The notes: generated by a model from the letters alone, not told the origin. A DNA stretch of 64,000 nt from an uncultured Collinsella sp. (GCA_900542125.1 UQMO01000001.1:8921-72920); one strand, 5' to 3'. Positions 1 to 8,186 are shown, counted from the stretch's first letter. A program made the numbers and translations.

Positions 1-280
1 CGTGCGTGTGCTCAGCAGTTGCCTCGTTGCCGTAGAGCCAAGCCATGTCGTGGTCATGATTCTCCAGCTCGGCCGCAAGCTGAACATCGAAGTCACAGGC
101 GTCGATGCCGTGCTTGTTCACGCGCGTCACGGCAATCTCAAAGCCATCGACCGGCAGCGTGGCGAGCTGTTCGCGCAGGTGCTCCTCGCTGGCGCCCAGG
201 TCGAGCAGAGCCGCGACGGTCATATCGCCGCTGATGCCCGAGGTTCCGTCGATGATAAGCGTGTGCTGATGGTTGGACAT
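1..280 (-). CDS. larC: LarC, nickel-pincer cofactor biosynthesis protein (N-terminal part, runs off the window)
   Basis: LarC inserts nickel into the pyridinium dithiocarboxylate cofactor of lactate racemase-type enzymes. Only the first 93 codons are inside the window. The N-terminus reads MSNHQHTLIIDGTSGISGDM, and the GISGDM stretch followed by AALLDLG is the hallmark start of the LarC (DUF111) family. The start ATG lies 10 bp after the larB stop and has an AAGGAG ribosome site, so the two genes form an operon. Whether the gene is intact, or split by a programmed frameshift as in some lactobacilli, cannot be seen here. Confidence 0.85.
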   Translation of the reverse strand, partial: MSNHQHTLIIDGTSGISGDMTVAALLDLGASEEHLREQLATLPVDGFEIAVTRVNKHGIDACDFDVQLAAELENHDHDMAWLYGNEATAEHTH

Positions 281-290
281 GGAATGCTCC

Positions 291-1073
291 TTATCGGGCG
301 CGGGATGTGCCGGCGCTCAGATGATTGATAAGACTTGCCTGGTAGGCGGCACCAAAGCCGTTGTCGATATTGACGACCGAAACGCCGCTGGCACAGGAGT
401 TGAGCATGGCGAGCAGCGCGGCTACGCCGCCAAAGCTTGCGCCGTAGCCCACGCTGGTGGGAACGGCGATGACCGGACAGCTCACCAAGCCGCCGATAAC
501 GCTCGCCAACGCGCCCTCCATGCCGGCGACGGCAATGATCACCTGCGCCTGTGCAAGTTCCTCGGCATGCGCGAGCAGGCGGTGCAGGCCGGCGACGCCT
601 ACGTCGTAGAGGCGGTCGACCTCGTTGCCATAGAACTCGGCCGTCAACGCGGCTTCCTCGGCGACGGGCAGGTCGCTCGTGCCGGCGCAGGCGACGACGA
701 CGCGTCCGTTGCCGGTGGGGGAGGGCTTGCCGCCCACGAGGGCGAGCTGCGCGTCCGGGACATATCCCAGATCGATGCCGTTGCCGAGGAGCTCCGAGGT
801 GCGGGCTGCCTTTTCGGCGTCCAGGCGCGTGACCAGGATGCGCCCCTGACCGGCATCGCGCAGCGCTTCGATAATGGCGGCAATCTGCTCGGCGGTTTTA
901 CCGGCACCGTAGACAACCTCGCCGGCTCCCTGCCGCACCCCGCGCGAAAGATCGAGCTGTGCAAAGCCCAGGTCGGCGGTCGGCGCCGTCTGGATGCGCG
1001 TGAGGGCATCGGCCGGCGTAATGCTTCCGTCTGCCACGTCACTTAGCAATTGCTCAAGATCTCGTTTGTCCAT
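291..1073 (-). CDS. larB: LarB, pyridinium-3,5-biscarboxylate synthase (AIR carboxylase-like)
   Basis: LarB carboxylates nicotinate adenine dinucleotide, the first step of nickel-pincer cofactor synthesis. The 260-residue product has the family layout: a short helical N-terminal part (DLEQLLSDVADGSITPADAL) and a C-terminal PurE-like domain with GTSDLPVAEEA, GVAGLHRL and VAVPTSVGYGASFGG near the end. The start chosen is the ATG giving MDKRDLEQ, with GAAGGGA in front. An in-frame start 11 codons upstream has no ribosome site. It is first in a larBC operon, and the leader carries two inverted repeats that could be an operator. The lactate racemase gene itself is not in the window. Confidence 0.88.
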   Translation of the reverse strand: MDKRDLEQLLSDVADGSITPADALTRIQTAPTADLGFAQLDLSRGVRQGAGEVVYGAGKTAEQIAAIIEALRDAGQGRILVTRLDAEKAARTSELLGNGIDLGYVPDAQLALVGGKPSPTGNGRVVVACAGTSDLPVAEEAALTAEFYGNEVDRLYDVGVAGLHRLLAHAEELAQAQVIIAVAGMEGALASVIGGLVSCPVIAVPTSVGYGASFGGVAALLAMLNSCASGVSVVNIDNGFGAAYQASLINHLSAGTSRAR

Positions 1074-1117
1074 ATAAGTTCCCTTCGACGCAGAAAAGTT
1101 TAGCACGCGAAGGGTTG

Positions 1118-1165
1118 TTTCCGAACATTAGAGCATAATTGTTCGGAAATCTGACATGTCAGATT
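1118..1165 (-). promoter_or_regulatory. Two inverted repeats in the larB leader
   Basis: TTTCCGAACA (1118-1127) pairs perfectly with TGTTCGGAAA (1140-1149) across a 12-nt spacer. Next to it lies an 18-bp perfect palindrome, AATCTGACATGTCAGATT (1148-1165). They sit 45-90 bp upstream of the larB start and just after the convergent-side end of serB. They look like a transcription-factor site and a hairpin in the lar leader. No regulator gene is adjacent, so the binding protein is unknown. Confidence 0.5.
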
Positions 1166-1189
1166 AGATGAAGTTGTGAGGCAAACTGA

Positions 1190-1825
1190 CTAGTCGCGCA
1201 GGATGATGTCCATGGCGAGCATCAGGTTGCGCTCGTCGATGGCAAACGGGGCGGCCTCGCGCGTCTTGGGCTTGGCGCAAAACGCGATGCCCGTGCCCGC
1301 GGCCTGAATCATGGGGATGTCGTTGGCGCCGTCGCCGATCGCGACGGTATGGGCCATGTCGACACCGCACTCAACTGCCCAATCCAGCATCTGGATGAGT
1401 TTGGACTCCTTGGTCACAATGTCGGCCGCCAGCTTACCCGTGAGCTTGCCGTCCACGACTTCCAGGCGGTTGGCCAGGCAAAAATCGATGCCCGCAGCGG
1501 CCACGATCTTATCGGCGACCTCGTGGAAGCCGCCGCTCACCACGCCGACCTTCCAGCCCTTGCTGTGTGCCGAGCGCACAAGCTCCAACGCGCCGGGGGT
1601 AAATGTCACACGCTCAAAGGTGCGCTCGAACACGCTCTCGTCCAAATCGGCAAGCAGCCCCACGCGCTCCTCGAGCGCTTGCTTAAAGTCCAGCTCGCCG
1701 CGCATAGCGCGTTCGGTGATCTGTGCCACCTGCTCGCCCACGCCGGCCTCCTCGCCCAACAGGTCGATGACCTCCTGGTTGATGAGCGTGGAGTCGATAT
1801 CCATAACGATGAGGCGTGCAGTCAT
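1190..1825 (-). CDS. serB: Phosphoserine phosphatase SerB (HAD family)
   Basis: Hydrolyses O-phosphoserine to serine, the last step of serine synthesis. The N-terminus MTARLIVMDIDSTLI contains the HAD catalytic motif DxDST (Asp9 as nucleophile, Asp11 as acid/base). Motif II appears as VGVVSGGFHE, the conserved lysine in TKESK, and the metal-binding motif as AIGDGANDIPMIQAAG. At 211 residues it is the short form lacking the N-terminal ACT domain of E. coli SerB. The start has a GGAAAGG ribosome site; a longer frame upstream lacks one. No serA or serC is nearby. Confidence 0.9.
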   Translation of the reverse strand: MTARLIVMDIDSTLINQEVIDLLGEEAGVGEQVAQITERAMRGELDFKQALEERVGLLADLDESVFERTFERVTFTPGALELVRSAHSKGWKVGVVSGGFHEVADKIVAAAGIDFCLANRLEVVDGKLTGKLAADIVTKESKLIQMLDWAVECGVDMAHTVAIGDGANDIPMIQAAGTGIAFCAKPKTREAAPFAIDERNLMLAMDIILRD

Positions 1826-2081
1826 GGCGGGCCTTTCCGAGTGCAGTTGTATTGGGGCACATTGTCGCACGTGGCGCGCGTCGGCAGACACTGCGACGCA
1901 TCAATTGTTTCGTCTCCGTCAAGTCTTTGGGCAAGAGCTACTTTTCCGCGGCACATCGACACGGGTGCGATAAGATAGAACGCCATGTCCGGCTGCGCGG
2001 TTTACGCAGGCTGGGCAAATCTGTACGACGCCGCCCGGAACGACACGGGGCGGCACAGATCCATAAAGGAGGATCACTGGT

Positions 2082-3869
2082 ATGAGCCAGACCCGTCCCA
2101 TTGACGAGCATTCCATGCACACCCGTACCTGCGGCGAGCTTCGCTTCGAGAACGTGGGCGAAGAGGTCACCCTCACCGGTTGGGTGAGCCGTCGCCGCGA
2201 CCACGGCGGCCTTATCTTCTGCGACCTTCGCGACCGCGAGGGCATCACGCAGCTCACTTTCGACCCCGAGCACTCCGACGGCGATGCCTTTAAGATCGCC
2301 GAGACCATGCGTCCCGAGTGGCCCATCAAGATCCACGGCGTCGTGCGCGCTCGTGGCGAGGAGACCACCAACACCAAGCTCGCGACCGGCGAGATCGAGG
2401 TCCTGACCGACCACGCCGAGGTGCTCAACACGTCCGTCACCCCGCCGTTCCAGATCGAGGACGGCATCGAGACCAGCGAGGACACCCGCCTGCGCTATCG
2501 CTATCTGGACCTTCGCCGTCCCGAGATGATGGCCAACCTCAAGCTGCGCTCCGACTTTACCTTTGCCATTCGCGAGGCGCTGCACAACCGTGAGTTCATG
2601 GAGGTCGAGACGCCCTCCCTGTTTAAGTCCACGCCCGAGGGCGCTCGTGACTTCATCGTCCCCAGCCGTATCCAGCCGGGTAACTTCTACGCCCTGCCGC
2701 AGTCCCCGCAGCTCCTGAAGCAGCTGCTCATGGTCGGTGGCGTTGAGCGCTACTACCAGGTTGCCAAGTGCTTCCGCGACGAGGACCTGCGTGCCGACCG
2801 TCAGCCCGAGTTCACCCAGGTCGATATCGAGATGTCCTTCGTGGACCAGAACGATGTCATGAGCGCGCTCGAGGAGGTCCTGGCCGACGCCTTCGGCCGC
2901 ATGGGCGTCGAGATGCCCACGCCGCTGCGTCGCATGGACTACTGGGAGGCCATGGACACCTATGGCTCCGACAAGCCCGATACCCGCTATGGCATGCACC
3001 TGGTCGACCTGACCGACATTTTTGCCAACTCCAAGTTCAAGGTCTTTGCGACTGCCGCAAACGAGGAGGGCTCTGTCGTCAAGGCCATCAACGCCAAGGG
3101 TGCCGGTGCCTGGGCACGTGCCAAGATCGATAAGCTCGCCGGCGTGGCCTCCACGTTTGGCGCCAAGGGCCTGGCCTGGATCGCTTTCCGCGAGGACGGC
3201 TCTATCAACAGCCCCATCGTCAAGTTCTTCTCGGACGAGGAGATGGCGGCTCTGCGCGAGCGCATGGGCGTCGAGCCCGGCGACCTTGTGATGTTCGCCG
3301 CCGGCCCGCGCCTGCTCTCTGACGAGATCCTGGGTGGCATGCGTTCGCACATGGCCAACGCACTTGAGATCAAGCGCGAGGGTCACGACTTCCTGTGGGT
3401 CGTCAACTTCCCGCTGTTCCATTGGGACGAGGATCGCAAGGCCTATGCTGCCGAGCACCAGCCCTTTACCCTGCCGACCGAGACCGATATCGCCAAGATC
3501 GAGGCCGATCCCCTGGCAGCCGGTTCGTGCACCTACGACTTTGTCATGGACGGCTTTGAGGCCGGCGGTGGCGGTATGCGTATCCACAACGCCGAGATGC
3601 AGATGTCCATGCTCAAGCTCCTGGGCTTTACCGAGGAGCGTGCCGAGTCTCAGTTCGGCTTCCTCATGGAGGCCCTCAAGTTTGGTGCGCCCCCGATGGG
3701 CGGTTTCGCTCTGGGCCTGGACCGCGTGTGCATGCTGCTTACCGGTTCCGACTCCATCCGCGACGTCATGGCGTTCCCCAAGACGGCTAGCGGCTCCGAC
3801 CTCATGTCGGGCGCCCCGAGTGCCGTTTCCGGCGCCCAGCTCAAGGACGTCAGCCTGCGCCTGATGTAG
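2082..3869 (+). CDS. aspS: Aspartyl-tRNA synthetase (probably non-discriminating, Asp/Asn)
   Basis: Class II synthetase that charges tRNA with aspartate. The 595 residues match the bacterial type: an N-terminal OB fold (about 17-120), class II motif 2 (RCFRDED-like CFRDEDLRADRQPEFTQ), a GAD insertion domain (about 300-420) and motif 3 (GGFALGLDRVCMLLTG). In the anticodon-binding loop the sequence is RRRDHGG with His41. Discriminating enzymes such as E. coli AspRS have Leu here, while non-discriminating ones have His, which fits with gatCAB at 43.6-47.1 kb. A consensus AAAGGAGG site lies 8 bp before the ATG, and a strong hairpin terminator follows. Confidence 0.95.
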   Translation: MSQTRPIDEHSMHTRTCGELRFENVGEEVTLTGWVSRRRDHGGLIFCDLRDREGITQLTFDPEHSDGDAFKIAETMRPEWPIKIHGVVRARGEETTNTKLATGEIEVLTDHAEVLNTSVTPPFQIEDGIETSEDTRLRYRYLDLRRPEMMANLKLRSDFTFAIREALHNREFMEVETPSLFKSTPEGARDFIVPSRIQPGNFYALPQSPQLLKQLLMVGGVERYYQVAKCFRDEDLRADRQPEFTQVDIEMSFVDQNDVMSALEEVLADAFGRMGVEMPTPLRRMDYWEAMDTYGSDKPDTRYGMHLVDLTDIFANSKFKVFATAANEEGSVVKAINAKGAGAWARAKIDKLAGVASTFGAKGLAWIAFREDGSINSPIVKFFSDEEMAALRERMGVEPGDLVMFAAGPRLLSDEILGGMRSHMANALEIKREGHDFLWVVNFPLFHWDEDRKAYAAEHQPFTLPTETDIAKIEADPLAAGSCTYDFVMDGFEAGGGGMRIHNAEMQMSMLKLLGFTEERAESQFGFLMEALKFGAPPMGGFALGLDRVCMLLTGSDSIRDVMAFPKTASGSDLMSGAPSAVSGAQLKDVSLRLM

Positions 3870-3894
3870 GCGAGCGGCTACATATTGCCCGTTG

Positions 3895-3927
3895 CGAGGG
3901 AAGGACACGTGCCTTCCCTCGTTTTTT
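3895..3927 (+). terminator. Rho-independent terminator of aspS
   Basis: A 10-bp stem CGAGGGAAGG / CCTTCCCTCG with a 7-nt loop is followed by TTTTTTG, 26 bp after the aspS stop codon. Confidence 0.9.
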
Positions 3928-3967
3928 GTGCGTGTGAGATGAGCTGTGGACCCTATGGGCAAAAAAT

Positions 3968-4163
3968 GCCAAATATGAGTACTGTTGCAAAAGAAGTGCC
4001 ATATTTTCCGGTCTGTTTTGCGTGAAAAAGGGCTTAAATTCAATTTATATAACCCCCTAGAGACGTTAATCGAGGGCTTTTTATCCTCTGTAATCGCTTA
4101 AATCGGGCTATGGGGGTCTGATTTTGCTGCTACTAAATTGATGACAGTACTCATATTCGCCAC
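3968..4163. repeat. AT-rich intergenic element bounded by a 14-bp inverted repeat
   Basis: AATATGAGTACTGT (3972-3985) is repeated perfectly inverted as ACAGTACTCATATT (4144-4157), and similarity continues a few bases outward (GCC/GGC). The 158 bp between them are AT-rich, hold no credible gene, and differ in composition from the surrounding coding DNA. This fills the 400-bp gap between aspS and the HPr gene. It may be a small non-autonomous mobile element or a pair of binding sites. No target-site duplication is evident. Confidence 0.5.
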
Positions 4164-4272
4164 TTTTTGACCACGAGGTGTTCAGAGGGGCTCTCGACAA
4201 GCATCTAACGGTACAATAACTACCACGTGGCTGGGTTTTGCCGGCCGAATGTGCGATGTCGTGGGAGGGGAC

Positions 4273-4521
4273 ATGGTCGAGTTTACAAAGACGATTAAAG
4301 ATCCGTTGGGATTACATGCCCGCCCGGTTGCGCTGCTCTATGACATTATCGCCAAGCATCGCAGCGACGTGTCGGTCAGCATCGGCGATCGCCACACGGA
4401 TGGCCGCGATGTCATGGGACTCATGGCCCTCTATGGTGAGTGCGGCGAGAGCGTCGTCTTCCGCGTTTCGGGCGTGGATGAGGCCTCCTGTGTCACATCG
4501 ATCAGAAATCTCTCGCTCTAA
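4273..4521 (+). CDS. HPr-family phosphocarrier with Asp at the Ser46 position
   Basis: HPr carries phosphate from enzyme I to sugar-specific EIIA proteins of the PTS. The 82-residue product has the active-site loop GLHARP with His15 in exact register, and the second helix motif DVMGLMAL. The regulatory serine of Gram-positive HPr (Ser46 in KSIMGLMSL-type sequences) is replaced by Asp46 (GRDVMGLMAL), so HPr kinase could not modify it. The chosen ATG follows GGGAGGGG; a start eight codons earlier is possible. It is a single gene between two intergenic palindromes and a terminator, with no ptsI next to it. An EIIA-Glc-like gene lies at 62.2 kb. Confidence 0.85.
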   Translation: MVEFTKTIKDPLGLHARPVALLYDIIAKHRSDVSVSIGDRHTDGRDVMGLMALYGECGESVVFRVSGVDEASCVTSIRNLSL

Positions 4522-4574
4522 CCTCAACAATGTGGCAAAGGGGCAGTCCCCTCTGTTGCATCAATTGGTATGAC

Positions 4575-4614
4575 AAGGCGCCGCAAAGAGACAGTCTTTG
4601 CGGCGCCTTTGTTT
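4575..4614 (+). terminator. Terminator after the HPr gene
   Basis: A 14-bp perfect stem, AAGGCGCCGCAAAG (4575-4588) with CTTTGCGGCGCCTT (4596-4609), is followed by TGTTT. A shorter 'GGGGCAGTCCCC'-type palindrome (4531-4560) precedes it. Confidence 0.85.
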
Positions 4615-4657
4615 CGTATAGGAAACTTTTTCGAAATCTGAATAGGGACCCTTTCCA

Positions 4658-4711
4658 AAAAGTTAACCACGTGCTAGTTTACTATAGCGAACATAGACGT
4701 GGTTAACTTTT
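4658..4711 (+). promoter_or_regulatory. Candidate metal-regulator operator of the feo operon (15-bp inverted repeat)
   Basis: AAAAGTTAACCACGT (4658-4672) and ACGTGGTTAACTTTT (4697-4711) form a perfect inverted repeat around an AT-rich core with TTTACTATAG, which could be the -10 region. It lies 43 bp before feoA. The GTTAACC half-site recurs upstream of the FeoB-associated peptide (GGTGGTTAACTAG near 7859), and a similar AAAAAGTTAGCCA lies at 53788 upstream of the P1B ATPase. This is consistent with an iron-responsive DtxR/Fur-type site, but the regulator is not in the window. Confidence 0.5.
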
Positions 4712-4753
4712 AACGCGTCGATGTTGAGGACGAACTGACGTTAGGAGCAACTC

Positions 4754-4996
4754 ATGTCTTGCGGACCGCAGATGCCGGCAATGCCGCTTTCGATGGTAAA
4801 AGCGGGCGAAACCGTGCGCGTGTCTCGTGTAAAGGGCAATGAGGATATGAAGCACCACCTCAAGGACCTCGGCTTTGTCGAGGGCAACGAAATCCACGTG
4901 GTGAGCTCGAGTGGCGCCAATATCATCGTCACTGTGCTGGGCGCACGCTTTGGTATCGATTCCAAGGTTGCCATGCACATCATGACCGTCGGTTAG
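4754..4996 (+). CDS. feoA: FeoA domain protein (first copy)
   Basis: A small cytoplasmic SH3-like protein thought to support the ferrous iron transporter FeoB. The 80 residues contain the FeoA pattern: a hydrophobic start of the fold (VKAGETVRVSRVKG), HHLKDLGFVEGNEIHVV, and a closing GARFGIDSKVAMHIMTV. A 12-residue N-terminal extension rich in Cys, Pro and Met (MSCGPQMPAMPL) precedes the domain. The ribosome site is AGGAG. It is first in a feoA-feoA-feoB operon and lies behind a large inverted repeat. Confidence 0.9.
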   Translation: MSCGPQMPAMPLSMVKAGETVRVSRVKGNEDMKHHLKDLGFVEGNEIHVVSSSGANIIVTVLGARFGIDSKVAMHIMTVG

Positions 4997-5036
4997 TCGA
5001 CGGTATTTCTGTACGCACTGAAAGGGGGACAAGTAA

Positions 5037-5258
5037 ATGAAGACGTTGGGTGACGTTAAGGTGGGCGAGAGCTCCACCATCGTCAAGCTTCACGGCGAGG
5101 GTGCGCTTCGCCGCCACCTTATGGACCTGGGGCTCATCAAGGGCACTTCGTTCAAGGTCGTGAAGGTTGCACCGCTCGGTGATCCGGTCGAGATCAACGT
5201 GCGCGGCTACGAGCTTTCCATCCGCAAGGAGGAGGCCGCCGTCGTCGAGGTCCAGTAA
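5037..5258 (+). CDS. feoA: FeoA domain protein (second copy)
   Basis: A second stand-alone FeoA, 73 residues, with LGDVKVGESSTIVKLHGEG, RRHLMDLGLIKGTSF and a terminal RGYELSIRKEEAAVVEV. It follows the first copy by 40 bp with a GGGGG-type ribosome site and precedes feoB by 123 bp. The two FeoA proteins differ clearly, so this is not a recent duplication. Paired FeoA genes are common in Gram-positive feo operons. The 123-bp gap to feoB holds no obvious hairpin terminator. Confidence 0.9.
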   Translation: MKTLGDVKVGESSTIVKLHGEGALRRHLMDLGLIKGTSFKVVKVAPLGDPVEINVRGYELSIRKEEAAVVEVQ

Positions 5259-5381
5259 GGACTCGCGGCGCATATTTCTGCAGATAAAGTTAGGTATTTC
5301 TAACTTAATGCTGCAACTTTGAAGCACATTATCCAGTTTGCGCGGAGAAAGCAGCGCAAGCACACAAGGAAGAAGGATTGA

Positions 5382-7709
5382 ATGGCGGATTCTCAGATCC
5401 ATGTCGCACTTGCGGGTAACCCCAACTGCGGCAAGACCACGCTTTTCAACCTAATCACCGGCGCCAACGGTTATGTTGGCAACTGGCCTGGTGTTACGGT
5501 TGAGAAAAAGGAAGCCAAGCTCCTGAGTGACAAGAACGTCACCATCACGGACCTTCCCGGTATCTACTCGCTTTCCCCCTACAGCCCCGAGGAGCAGTGC
5601 TCGCGCGACTACCTCATGAGCGGCGAGCCCGATGTCGTCGTCCAGGTTGTCGACGCCACCAACCTCGAGCGCAACCTGTACCTGGCGCTTCAGGTTATCG
5701 AGACCGGCCTGCCCGTGGTCGTTGCCCTCAACATGGCCGACTTGGTCGAGAAGAATGGCGACAAGATCGACACGGACAAGCTCTCCAAGAAGCTCGGCTG
5801 CCCGGTCACGATGATCTCGGCTCTTAAGAACAAGGGTATCAAGGAGCTGTTCGAGCAGGTCAAGAAGTCTGCTGCTTCCAAGGGCCAGGTGCCGGAGCAC
5901 AAGTTCGATTCCTCCATCGAGGACGTTCTGGACCACATCGAAAACAATCTGCCGGCGAGCGTTCCCGCTAACAAGCGCCGCTATTACGCCGTCAAGCTGT
6001 TCGAGCGTGATGCAGACGCCTGCAAACTCATCAACCTCACCAAGGAGAAGGCCGCTCGCGTGGAGCAGCTGGTCGCTCAGTGCGAGCAGGACTGCGACGA
6101 TGACGCCGAGTCCATCATCACCGGTGAGCGCTACGGCGTGATCGCACACATCATCGACGAGTGCCTCACCAAGGCCCCGGCCAAGATGAGCACCTCCGAG
6201 AAGATCGACCGTGTGGTTACCAACCGTATCCTGGGCCTGCCGATCTTTGTGGTCATCATGTTCTGCGTGTACTACATCGCCGTTTCCACCCTGGGCGGAA
6301 CGGTGACCGACTTCACCAACGATCAGCTCTTTGGCACCGACGGTTGGTATGTGCTCGGTCAGGGCCGCGATGCTTACGATGAGGCTGTCGAGGCCGCGGG
6401 TGACGACGCCGACTCGGTCGACCCGGCACAGTACGGCCCCTATGTCCCGGGTATCACCACCATGGTGCACGACGCCCTCGTGGCGGGTGGCACCGAGGAC
6501 GGTGGCCTGGTCGATTCGCTGGTCTGCGACGGTATCGTTGGCGGCCTGGGCGCCATCTTCGGCTTTGTGCCGCAGATGTTCCTGCTGTTCGTGATGCTGT
6601 CCTTCCTGGAGGACTGCGGCTACATGGCCCGCGTCGCCTTTATCATGGACCGCGTGTTCCGCCGCTTTGGCCTGTCCGGTAAGTCGTTCATCCCCATGCT
6701 CGTGTCCTCGGGCTGCGGCGTCCCCGGCGTCATGGCCACCAAGACCATCGAGAACGAGAAGGACCGCCGCATGACGGTCATGACCACCACGTTTATTCCC
6801 TGTGGTGCCAAACTGCCGATCATCGCCCTGCTCATGGGTTCCATCATCGGCGACTCTTCCACCACCGCTGCGTGGATCAGCCCGCTCTTCTACTTCCTGG
6901 GCGTCTTTGCCGTCATCGCCTCGGGCCTCATGCTCAAGAAGACCAAGCTCTTCGCCGGTCGCCCGACGCCGTTCGTTATGGAGCTCCCCGCCTACCACTT
7001 CCCGGCGATCCGCTCTTGGGCACTGCACGTTTGGGAGCGCTGCTGGGCCTTTATCAAGAAGGCCGGCACGGTCATCTTCGCGTCCACTGTCGTGGTGTGG
7101 TTCCTCTCCAACTTTGGTAGCTACAACGGCACGTTTGGCTTCCTGCCTGCTATGGAGGGCATCCCCGAGGAGTTCATGGACTACTCCGTGCTTGCCATGC
7201 TGGGCAACCTGGTCGCCTGGATCTTCGCCCCGCTCGGCTTTAGCACCTGGCAGGCAACTGCGCTGACCGTCTCGGGCCTTGTGGCTAAGGAGAACGTCGT
7301 CGCAACCGCCGGTTCGCTGCTGTCCGTCGCCGACGCCGGCGAGACTGACCCGAGCCTGTGGACCGCGTTTGCCGGCATGTTCCCCACCATGGGCGCTTGC
7401 GTTGCCTTCGGCGCCTTCAACCTGCTGTGCGCTCCGTGCTTTGCCGCCATTGGCACCATCCGCAACCAGATGGATTCCGGCAAGTGGACTGCGATTGCCA
7501 TTGGCTACGAGTGCGCCTTCGCTTGGGTGATCGGCCTGTTCATCAACCAGTTCTACAACCTGCTTGTCCTTGGGCAGTTTGGTATCTGGACGGTTGTGGC
7601 CATTGTGCTGCTGGTTGCGATGCTCTTCCAGATTTTCCGTCCCATGCCCAAGCATGCATGGACCGATGAGGACGAGACCAACACTGCTTCCGCTGCCATC
7701 TCTGCCTAA
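5382..7709 (+). CDS. feoB: Ferrous iron transporter FeoB
   Basis: Membrane Fe(II) importer with an N-terminal GTPase. The G-protein motifs are clear: G1 GNPNCGKT (12-19), G2 GVTVE (37-41), G3 DLPG (57-60) and G4 NMAD (117-120). A helical GDI-like spacer follows to about residue 270. The membrane part begins at IDRVVTNRILGLPIFVVIMFC and includes the two Gate regions with conserved Cys (SSGCGVPGVMATKT and FIPCGAKLPI). Between the first membrane segment and the first Gate there is an acidic insertion (about 320-365, with DAYDEAVEAAGDDADSVD). At 775 residues it is of usual length, and a terminator follows directly. Confidence 0.96.
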   Translation: MADSQIHVALAGNPNCGKTTLFNLITGANGYVGNWPGVTVEKKEAKLLSDKNVTITDLPGIYSLSPYSPEEQCSRDYLMSGEPDVVVQVVDATNLERNLYLALQVIETGLPVVVALNMADLVEKNGDKIDTDKLSKKLGCPVTMISALKNKGIKELFEQVKKSAASKGQVPEHKFDSSIEDVLDHIENNLPASVPANKRRYYAVKLFERDADACKLINLTKEKAARVEQLVAQCEQDCDDDAESIITGERYGVIAHIIDECLTKAPAKMSTSEKIDRVVTNRILGLPIFVVIMFCVYYIAVSTLGGTVTDFTNDQLFGTDGWYVLGQGRDAYDEAVEAAGDDADSVDPAQYGPYVPGITTMVHDALVAGGTEDGGLVDSLVCDGIVGGLGAIFGFVPQMFLLFVMLSFLEDCGYMARVAFIMDRVFRRFGLSGKSFIPMLVSSGCGVPGVMATKTIENEKDRRMTVMTTTFIPCGAKLPIIALLMGSIIGDSSTTAAWISPLFYFLGVFAVIASGLMLKKTKLFAGRPTPFVMELPAYHFPAIRSWALHVWERCWAFIKKAGTVIFASTVVVWFLSNFGSYNGTFGFLPAMEGIPEEFMDYSVLAMLGNLVAWIFAPLGFSTWQATALTVSGLVAKENVVATAGSLLSVADAGETDPSLWTAFAGMFPTMGACVAFGAFNLLCAPCFAAIGTIRNQMDSGKWTAIAIGYECAFAWVIGLFINQFYNLLVLGQFGIWTVVAIVLLVAMLFQIFRPMPKHAWTDEDETNTASAAISA

Positions 7710-7737
7710 TCCTGATCAAGGTAGCCCCTTTCCATAG

Positions 7738-7771
7738 AGCCCGGGTATCTTTGCGATACCCGGGCTTTTTG
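7738..7771 (+). terminator. Terminator of the feo operon
   Basis: AGCCCGGGTATC (7738-7749), a 5-nt loop and GATACCCGGGCT (7755-7766), then TTTTT. The stem is a perfect 12 bp. Confidence 0.92.
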
Positions 7772-7802
7772 GTGGGAGAGATGTGGCGTTTCCGCAGATA
7801 AA

Positions 7803-7839
7803 ACCGACCAAAATAAACCTGTCCCTTTTTGGTAGGTTG
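7803..7839. repeat. Intergenic palindrome of the GGGGACAGG type
   Basis: An imperfect inverted repeat (AACCGACCAAAA.. / ..TTTTTGGTAGGTT) encloses AAACCTGTCCC. The core matches the CCTGTCCC/GGGACAGG core shared by intergenic palindromes at 17010, 33146, 33206, 33353 and 43337. Confidence 0.5.
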
Positions 7840-7883
7840 AGAATGGGGTAAAGTAAGTGGTGGTTAACTAGAGGAGGCTTGCT

Positions 7884-8084
7884 ATGGCACCTATCGATAT
7901 TGTTGTACTGGCTGTTATCGGTATTGCGTTTGTCGCGGTATGCGTGCGCATCTACCGCAAGGGCACCTGCGCCGACTGCGCTCAGGGTGGCGTTTGCACC
8001 GGGCATTGCTCCAACAAAAAGACCTGTGCCGCGCTGAAAGGCGTCGACAAAATCGCCGAAGACCTGGGCCGCGGTATCCATTAG
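7884..8084 (+). CDS. FeoB-associated Cys-rich membrane peptide
   Basis: A 66-residue protein with one N-terminal membrane helix (IDIVVLAVIGIAFVAVCV) followed by a Cys cluster, CADCAQGGVCTGHCSNKKTC. This matches the FeoB_associated family, found beside feoB in many anaerobes and thought to help iron delivery. It has its own AGAGGAGG ribosome site and lies beyond the feo terminator. The sequence AGTGGTGGTTAAC just upstream resembles the feo operator half-site, so it may be controlled separately by the same regulator. Confidence 0.85.
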   Translation: MAPIDIVVLAVIGIAFVAVCVRIYRKGTCADCAQGGVCTGHCSNKKTCAALKGVDKIAEDLGRGIH

Positions 8085-8186
8085 CCGACCGGCGTTTGGG
8101 CATGTTTGACTGCGGACGCGGCGGTTTCTGATACGATAAGTACGTTAGCAACTGCCGCCGAGCGGCTCAAACGAAAGGAAGCCTGT

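Noticed and set aside
1938..4043. A 701-codon minus-strand frame over aspS
   Set aside because: Antisense shadow of aspS that also spans the aspS terminator.
5451..7655. A 734-codon open frame on the minus strand across feoB
   Set aside because: It mirrors the GC-rich codon structure of feoB, has a low-complexity composition, no ribosome site and no recognisable domain.
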